A stretch of DNA of 50,703 nucleotides from assembly GCF_026341775.1 (NCBI RefSeq), contig NZ_JAPEOB010000009.1:1-50703 (forward strand). The letters run 5' to 3'. The DNA comes from Streptomyces sp. NBC_00654 (GTDB taxonomy: Bacteria > Actinomycetota > Actinomycetes > Streptomycetales > Streptomycetaceae). Every line of letters begins with the position of its first letter. Within the stretch, counting starts at the first letter, position 1. The notes beneath the pieces are model-generated. The model saw only the letters and a program-made list of their open reading frames with translations. It ran no database searches and was not told the DNA's origin. Shown here one piece after another: positions 47,021 through 50,703 of this stretch. The position numbers and the translations under genes were made by a program.

Positions 47021-48253
47021 ATGATCAATCCATCTGTCATGACGACCGGGGAGCGGATCAGGTACTACCGCCTCAAGGTCGGCAAGCCGCAGTCCGCCCT
47101 CGCCGGTCTCGTCGGTCGGTCCGAGGATTGGCTCAGCAAGGTCGAGCGGAACATCATCCGTATCGACTCCCTGTCCATGCTCATCCGGATCGCCCGCGAG
47201 CTGAACCTCGACAACGTCGCCGACCTCGTCGGATCGGCGATCGACCTAAGCCTCGTCGGCGGACCCGAGCACCCCTCGGTGCCCGCGATCCGGCGCGCGC
47301 TGAACACCCCGCCGTCGCACCTCGGGCTCGGGCTGCCCGGCGACCCGTACACCGCGCCGCAGCTCGCCGAGCGAGTCGTCGAGGCGTGGGGCATCTACGA
47401 GACCGAGACCGAGCGGTACGCGCCCGTCGGCGGCATGCTGCCCGGACTGCTCGCCGAGGCGTACGCCACGCTGCGCGCCACGAGCGGCGAGGCCGAACTC
47501 GACGCGACCCGCGCGCTCGTCTCGCTGCTGCACCTGCACCAAGTGTTCTTGCGGCGCGTCGGCGAGCGCAAGCTGTCGCTGCGCGCCGCCGACCGGGCGA
47601 TGCAGATCGCCGACAGCACGGGCGACCCCGCCCTAATCGCCGCCTCGGCATGGAACGTCTGCGGCATCCTCACGTCGAGCGGCGAGGTCGCCGACTCGCT
47701 CGACCTCGCGCGCACGACGATCGAGCACTGCCGGCCGGGCGACGACGCCACCCCCGAGCACCTGTCGGCGTACGGCGCGCTGCACCTCGCCGCGGTCATC
47801 GCCGCCATTCGGGACAGCAAGGCGCCGACGGCATGGGATCTGCTGTCGCAGGCGAGCACTGTCGCGCGGCGGCTCGGTGTCGACCGGAACGACTTTCACA
47901 CCTCGTTCGGCCCGACCAACGTCGCCATGCACGGCGTGCACCTCGCCGCCGAGGAAGGCGACGCGGCCGAGGCGCTGCGCCTCGCCGACGACGTCGAGGT
48001 GCCCGAGCCCGGCGGCGTGCTGCCGCTCGAACGGACGACGCGGTACCTCGTCGAGGTCATGCACTCGCACCGGCTGACCGGCGACGACTTCGGCACGCTC
48101 TACATGCTCAAACAGATCATGGAAGCGTCGCCGGAAGAGATCAGGTACTTTCCGCTCGTGCGCGAGGCTGTGCAGGCGCTCTTGAAGCGGCCGCGCCCGC
48201 AGATGCGCGGCGACGTGCACCGCATCGCCGAGCACGTCGGCGTGCTCGCGTAG
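47021..48253 (+). CDS. XRE-type regulator with TPR-like repeat domain
   Basis: Start at ATG 47021 with AAGGGGA five bases upstream; an upstream GTG (46994) is less likely. The 410-residue protein has an N-terminal HTH (TGERIRYYRLKVGKPQSALA, then GRSEDWLSKVERN) and helical TPR-like pairs over the remaining 330 residues (ATRALVSLLHLHQVFLRRVG, AADRAMQIADSTGDPALIAA). This architecture is common in Streptomyces regulators that sense small molecules or peptides. It begins a cargo-like block after the late terminator and ends at a strong terminator, so it is its own unit. Confidence 0.85.
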   Translation: MINPSVMTTGERIRYYRLKVGKPQSALAGLVGRSEDWLSKVERNIIRIDSLSMLIRIARELNLDNVADLVGSAIDLSLVGGPEHPSVPAIRRALNTPPSHLGLGLPGDPYTAPQLAERVVEAWGIYETETERYAPVGGMLPGLLAEAYATLRATSGEAELDATRALVSLLHLHQVFLRRVGERKLSLRAADRAMQIADSTGDPALIAASAWNVCGILTSSGEVADSLDLARTTIEHCRPGDDATPEHLSAYGALHLAAVIAAIRDSKAPTAWDLLSQASTVARRLGVDRNDFHTSFGPTNVAMHGVHLAAEEGDAAEALRLADDVEVPEPGGVLPLERTTRYLVEVMHSHRLTGDDFGTLYMLKQIMEASPEEIRYFPLVREAVQALLKRPRPQMRGDVHRIAEHVGVLA

Positions 48254-48299
48254 CTCGAACGGGCGCTCGGCCGCCCGGAGTTGATGCACCCGGAACACA

Positions 48300-48330
48300 A
48301 GGCGACCCGGAATTTTCTTCCGGGTCGCCT
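48300..48330 (+). terminator. Terminator after the XRE-TPR gene
   Basis: AGGCGACCCGGAA (48300-48312) and TTCCGGGTCGCCT (48318-48330) form a perfect 13-bp stem around TTTTC. It lies 47 bases after the XRE-TPR stop and just before the next gene. No T-tract, but the stem is exceptionally stable. Confidence 0.82.
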
Positions 48331-48344
48331 CGTCATTTCCCTTC

Positions 48345-48350
48345 TACGGT
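48345..48350 (+). promoter_or_regulatory. Candidate -10 for a leaderless transcript
   Basis: TACGGT fits the actinobacterial TAnnnT -10 and is identical to the one proposed at 16630-16635. It ends seven bases before the ATG at 48358, and no ribosome site is present there, so a leaderless mRNA is likely. No clear -35. Confidence 0.35.
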
Positions 48351-48357
48351 CCGTGTC

Positions 48358-48621
48358 ATGACGACGACTCAGCGAGTTCGGCGAGGGAGTGTCGGCGTGA
48401 CCGCGAACCCCTCGCAGGGAGTACGCATCGACCGCATCGGATCGTTACGGCGTACGTCGGCCGGACGTATCGCGATCCCGCTCACCGTGGGCAAGGACGG
48501 CGACCGAGTCGGCGAGGGCGACCTCGTGCTGACGAACGCCGACGCCGAAATGCTGCACGCCGAACTCGGGCGACTGCTCGTCGAGTCGATTCCCCCGACT
48601 ACTCCCGAGCGGAGCGAGTGA
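48358..48621 (+). CDS. Small protein following the XRE-TPR regulator
   Basis: The 87-residue protein has a basic N-terminal half (TTTQRVRRGSVGV) and a beta-rich centre (VRIDRIGSLRRTSAGRIAIP) followed by a helix (TNADAEMLHAELGRLLVES). It begins directly after the strong terminator and has no Shine-Dalgarno sequence, suggesting a leaderless mRNA. No family is recognised. It is followed within two bases by the next gene, so they are co-transcribed. Confidence 0.65.
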   Translation: MTTTQRVRRGSVGVTANPSQGVRIDRIGSLRRTSAGRIAIPLTVGKDGDRVGEGDLVLTNADAEMLHAELGRLLVESIPPTTPERSE

Positions 48622-48622
48622 C

Positions 48623-49162
48623 GTGATGACGAATGACGCGCTGCCGCAGAGCGCACCGACAGGACGCACCACACAGGACCACATCCGCCGAGCGAACCTC
48701 GCCGAGGCGGCCGGCGGGTTCGACGGATTCGTGTCCGTAGACTGGATCAGGGACAGCGGCGCGAGCGTGTCGCGGACCCTCGCAAAGTGGGATCAGGGGC
48801 AGCTCGCCGAACTGCCCGCGGGCAAGGCATGGGACGTCGTCCGCATGGACCGGTCGCACGGGTGGCGTACGGTCACGGCGCTGCGCACTGCGGGCGTCGA
48901 CGTCGGGCCCGTGCTGCACACCGAGGCGTACGTCGAGGTGCTCGTGCCGCTCGGCTCGGTCGCCGCGTGGGACCAGGACGGCGCGACCGTCGTCGCCGAG
49001 GGCGAGCTGCTGACCGTACCGCCGCCCGCCGTTGTCGCCCCGCACACGCTGAACGCCCGCTCGTGGATCGTGCCGCCGGGCACGACGCTCACGGACGGCA
49101 TGGCGCTGTACGAGGCGTACGCGTCCGCGAGCGCGAGCATGGCCATGGACGGCACACGATGA
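48623..49162 (+). CDS. Hypothetical Streptomyces-type protein, primase-fold resemblance
   Basis: Encodes 179 residues from GTG 48623 (GGAG eight bases upstream); ATG 48626 is the alternative. The core GKAWDVVRMDRSHGWRTVTA, LHTEAYVEVLVPLGSVAAWD, LLTVPPPAVV and RSWIVPPGT resembles a family of small Streptomyces proteins with a degenerate bifunctional primase/polymerase-like fold, in which a glycine-rich strand precedes VPPP and a Trp-containing strand. The resemblance is by pattern, so only tentative. It lies in a cargo-like block of four genes with overlapping ends. Confidence 0.6.
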   Translation: MMTNDALPQSAPTGRTTQDHIRRANLAEAAGGFDGFVSVDWIRDSGASVSRTLAKWDQGQLAELPAGKAWDVVRMDRSHGWRTVTALRTAGVDVGPVLHTEAYVEVLVPLGSVAAWDQDGATVVAEGELLTVPPPAVVAPHTLNARSWIVPPGTTLTDGMALYEAYASASASMAMDGTR

Positions 49163-49647
49163 CCGCCGAGGCCGCGGTCGCCGAGGCTGTGCCCCTCTCG
49201 ACGCTCATGTCGGTCAACGTGCGCACGTGGCTCGAACAGACCGCCGCCGGCGAGCCGATCCCCTGCCTGATGCTGAACTACTCGGCGCCGCAGTTCGACG
49301 ACGTCGACCCGGCTGCCGTCGAGGCCAGCATGCGGCAGGTGGCGCAGTCGCTCGGCGCCGTCCCGACCGGCGAGCCGGTACCCGACATCGGCGTGCGGCT
49401 GACCCTGCGCGGCGGCGTGGCGCTGCTGTGGTTCCCTGGGACCGGCTACGCGCTCAAGGTGCAGCACCCCAGATGGGTGCGCGGGCTCGAACAGAGCGGC
49501 GCCGCGCTGCTCGCGGTCGGGATCGACGAGCTGTCGCAAGTCGCCACGGTCGCCGAGGTCGACGAGTACCGGAATCACGCCCGCGAGGCCGGCCGCCTGT
49601 TCTTCGCTCTCGCCCGCGTGGGTCGCGCCGTCGGGGGTGCCTCGTGA
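49159..49647 (+). CDS. Hypothetical protein, possible DUF5949-like
   Basis: The 162-residue protein starts at an ATG overlapping the previous stop. The order strand-helix-strand (EPIPCLMLNYSAPQF, AAVEASMRQVAQSLGAV, DIGVRLTLRGGVALLWFPGT, HPRWVRGLEQSGAALLAVGI) resembles a group of small Streptomyces proteins that I recall as DUF5949, but without a search this stays tentative. No catalytic residues are evident. It overlaps the next GTG (GTGA). Confidence 0.6.
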   Translation: MTAEAAVAEAVPLSTLMSVNVRTWLEQTAAGEPIPCLMLNYSAPQFDDVDPAAVEASMRQVAQSLGAVPTGEPVPDIGVRLTLRGGVALLWFPGTGYALKVQHPRWVRGLEQSGAALLAVGIDELSQVATVAEVDEYRNHAREAGRLFFALARVGRAVGGAS

Positions 49648-50282
49648 AGGCGGCGCCGGCCCGGCCGGACGTCGTCCCGTTCATCGCGGCATGGAGCGGC
49701 GAGCAGCGGCACACGCGCAGGGTTGTGTACTCGGGGCGGGGCGGTATCGCGTTCGTCGACGAGGCGCCCGAGGACCGCGACCAATTCGGCGTGCTGTGGA
49801 ACGGCCGCGCCCTCGCGCAGGGCGCCGGCCGCCCGCGGTACGGCGAGGTTCACCCGGAGCGACAGCGCGTGGCGATGCAGTACCTCATGTGTCAGGTGTG
49901 CGGGCGGCCGGCTGATCGCGACCGGAACGGCGGCGTGCTGTTTGTGGTCGAGGACAACCGGGGCGATTGGAACGGGTGGCCCGAGAACCTGATGACGACG
50001 CACCCGCCGCTGTGCCTGCCGTGCGCGGGCAAGGCGGTCGAGCAGTGCCCGCACCTCGTCGACAGCAGCGTCGCCCTACGCGTCCGCAACAGCGAGGTGT
50101 GCGCGGTGTACGGGCGCATCTGGTCGTCGTCGGCGTTCGGGCACCCGGTGCGCACCGCGAATAAGGAAGTCGTCGCCTACGGCACGGCGGCCGCACGGTG
50201 GGTACTCGCCGGGCAGCTCGTGCGCTCCCTGCACGGCTGCACGCGCGTCGACCTGCAGCGCGAACTCGCGCGCTCCCGATGA
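49644..50282 (+). CDS. Hypothetical cysteine-rich Streptomyces-type protein
   Basis: The 212-residue protein starts at a GTG coupled to the previous gene. It begins VPFIAAWSGEQRHTRRVVYS and contains two metal-binding pairs, LMCQVCGRPADRDRNGG and PPLCLPCAGKAVEQCPHL, forming a likely treble-clef zinc site. The C-terminal part (VCAVYGRIWSSSAFGHPVRT, TAAARWVLAGQLVRSL) is helical. I recognise the pattern from hypothetical proteins in Streptomyces mobile elements near XRE regulators, without known function. It is the last gene, 420 bp before the right end. Confidence 0.65.
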   Translation: MKAAPARPDVVPFIAAWSGEQRHTRRVVYSGRGGIAFVDEAPEDRDQFGVLWNGRALAQGAGRPRYGEVHPERQRVAMQYLMCQVCGRPADRDRNGGVLFVVEDNRGDWNGWPENLMTTHPPLCLPCAGKAVEQCPHLVDSSVALRVRNSEVCAVYGRIWSSSAFGHPVRTANKEVVAYGTAAARWVLAGQLVRSLHGCTRVDLQRELARSR

Positions 50283-50287
50283 CAGGG

Positions 50288-50328
50288 TCGCCCGGCGGTC
50301 GACGCTCCCCCGACGTCCCGCCGGGCGA
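50288..50328 (+). terminator. Terminator of the cargo block
   Basis: TCGCCCGGCGG (50288-50298) and CCGCCGGGCGA (50318-50328) form a perfect 11-bp stem with a 19-base loop, five bases after the last stop codon. It closes the final gene block before the attachment region. Confidence 0.65.
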
Positions 50329-50338
50329 TCCGCTCAAC

Positions 50339-50358
50339 ATTCGAACCGAGGTTCGAAT
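50339..50358. promoter_or_regulatory. Perfect 8-bp inverted repeat in the attachment region
   Basis: ATTCGAAC and GTTCGAAT are separated by CGAG and followed by TTT. It could be a second small terminator or a binding site for an integration/excision protein. It is much richer in AT than the genes. Confidence 0.45.
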
Positions 50359-50405
50359 TTTGCGCTGTGTTTGGCATATGCAACGATCAGGGGATCACCC
50401 TCACG

Positions 50406-50431
50406 CACCGGTTAGCCATGGTTAACCGGTG
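50406..50431. promoter_or_regulatory. 26-bp near-perfect palindrome in the attachment region
   Basis: CACCGGTTA (50406-50414) pairs with TAACCGGTG (50423-50431) around a CCATGG centre, with only one mismatched pair in 26 bp. No gene surrounds it. The position 230 bp from the tRNA core suggests a site for an accessory factor such as Xis or a host protein; alternatively an operator for outward transcription. Confidence 0.5.
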
Positions 50432-50583
50432 CCCCCATGCGGGTGCGGTAGGTCCCTCACGCGCGAGGCCCGTTCCGTCCAAAGCACGGAGCCGCACCCT
50501 GACCGCCCCGGACGCCCGTACAGTGGCGACCGGGGCGGGCTACGTTCAGCCGCTCGGATCGCGTCAAAGTCCAAAGAATCTCA

Positions 50584-50596
50584 GGCCAAGCGCCTT
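50584..50596. promoter_or_regulatory. Candidate integrase-binding site (right copy)
   Basis: GGCCAAGCGCCTT is the exact match of 66-78 in the same orientation, 65 bp from the tRNA core. In the excised circle the two copies would flank attP. Likely an arm- or core-type site. Confidence 0.45.
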
Positions 50597-50617
50597 TCTT
50601 TAGTGTGGTCTGAGGCG

Positions 50618-50635
50618 ACCTGCATAAACGCAGGT
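50618..50635. promoter_or_regulatory. Inverted repeat ACCTGC-N6-GCAGGT near attR
   Basis: ACCTGC and GCAGGT are separated by ATAAAC. The same words form the longer inverted repeats of the 24.3-25.1 kb region (TGACCTGC...GCAGGTCA). A following ACATCGC also recurs there. This points to a common binding protein for the attachment end and the repeat-rich region. Inferred. Confidence 0.4.
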
Positions 50636-50660
50636 GAGCACATCGCTAAACCTCGCACAC

Positions 50661-50703
50661 CTTCTAAGCGCTTGGCCGCAGGTTCGAGTCCTGCCGGGGG
50701 CGC
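50661..50703 (+). other. attR: 3' part of a tRNA-Arg(UCU) gene
   Basis: From 50661 the sequence reads as anticodon loop CTTCTAA (anticodon TCT), anticodon 3' stem GCGCT, a five-base variable loop, T arm GCAGG-TTCGAGT-CCTGC, acceptor strand CGGGGGC and discriminator G. The bases before 50661 do not pair with GCGCT, so tRNA identity starts at the anticodon loop. This is the usual core left by tyrosine-integrase elements in tRNA genes; the intact tRNA gene should lie left of position 1. It is a fragment, not a working gene. Confidence 0.8.

Noticed and set aside
50661..50703. Functional tRNA gene at the right end
   Set aside because: The D arm and anticodon 5' stem are missing; only the part from the anticodon loop onward is present.

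Overview
ORGANISM AND ELEMENT TYPE. The window is about 70% GC, is rich in GTG starts and ATGA/GTGA stop-start overlaps, and carries Streptomyces-type transfer genes, so the host is very probably a Streptomyces or close relative. It reads as one complete integrated temperate siphovirus-like element of about 50.7 kb. A tyrosine integrase sits at the left edge. The last 43 bases are the 3' part of a tRNA gene (anticodon loop with UCU, variable loop, T arm, acceptor strand), as expected for attR in a tRNA-Arg gene. The left edge probably starts just after attL, and its first feature is an intrinsic terminator that would end the restored tRNA transcript. LAYOUT. 1-2165: terminator, integrase, and a minus-strand immunity block with an HTH repressor facing an early HTH gene; four copies of an 18-bp palindromic operator lie in front of the integrase and in the divergent control region. 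2165-15995: early operon of many small overlapping genes plus a PD-(D/E)XK exonuclease, a Gp3-like (phiC31 RDF family) protein, a DnaQ-like exonuclease, a RuvC-like resolvase, a C5 cytosine methyltransferase, and a replication initiator whose linker DNA holds 11-bp phased iterons. 15999-16590: two minus-strand genes, one an excisionase/AlpA-like HTH. 16729-23160: a conjugation-type module (DUF2637-like membrane protein, basic RG-rich protein, FtsK/TraB-like ATPase, small membrane proteins, recombinase-like remnant) of the kind found in actinomycete integrative conjugative elements. 23161-25096: two long non-coding stretches with a second copy of the iteron element, stacked hairpins and a cluster of TGCAGGTCA repeats, separated by a small acidic gene and an HNH gene. 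25097-46827: late operon (stand-alone AEP primase-like gene, terminases, portal, MuF-like protein, scaffold, decoration, capsid, connectors, major tail, frameshifted tail chaperones, tape measure, distal tail, tail-associated proteins, pectate-lyase-fold spike, CHAP endolysin, holin candidates, collagen-like membrane protein), closed by a strong intrinsic terminator. 46828-50282: cargo-like block of an XRE-TPR regulator and four small Streptomyces-type genes. 50283-50703: attachment region with several palindromes. HOW IT WORKS TOGETHER (inference). The repressor would hold down both the integrase and the early operon through the shared operators. Early genes replicate and recombine the DNA from the iteron origin inside the initiator gene. 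The late operon packages with an HNH-terminase pair and builds a siphovirus particle. The unusual part is that a phage with an apparently complete structural set also carries an actinomycete plasmid-transfer cassette and a duplicated origin-like element, suggesting a phage-plasmid or conjugative-prophage way of life.
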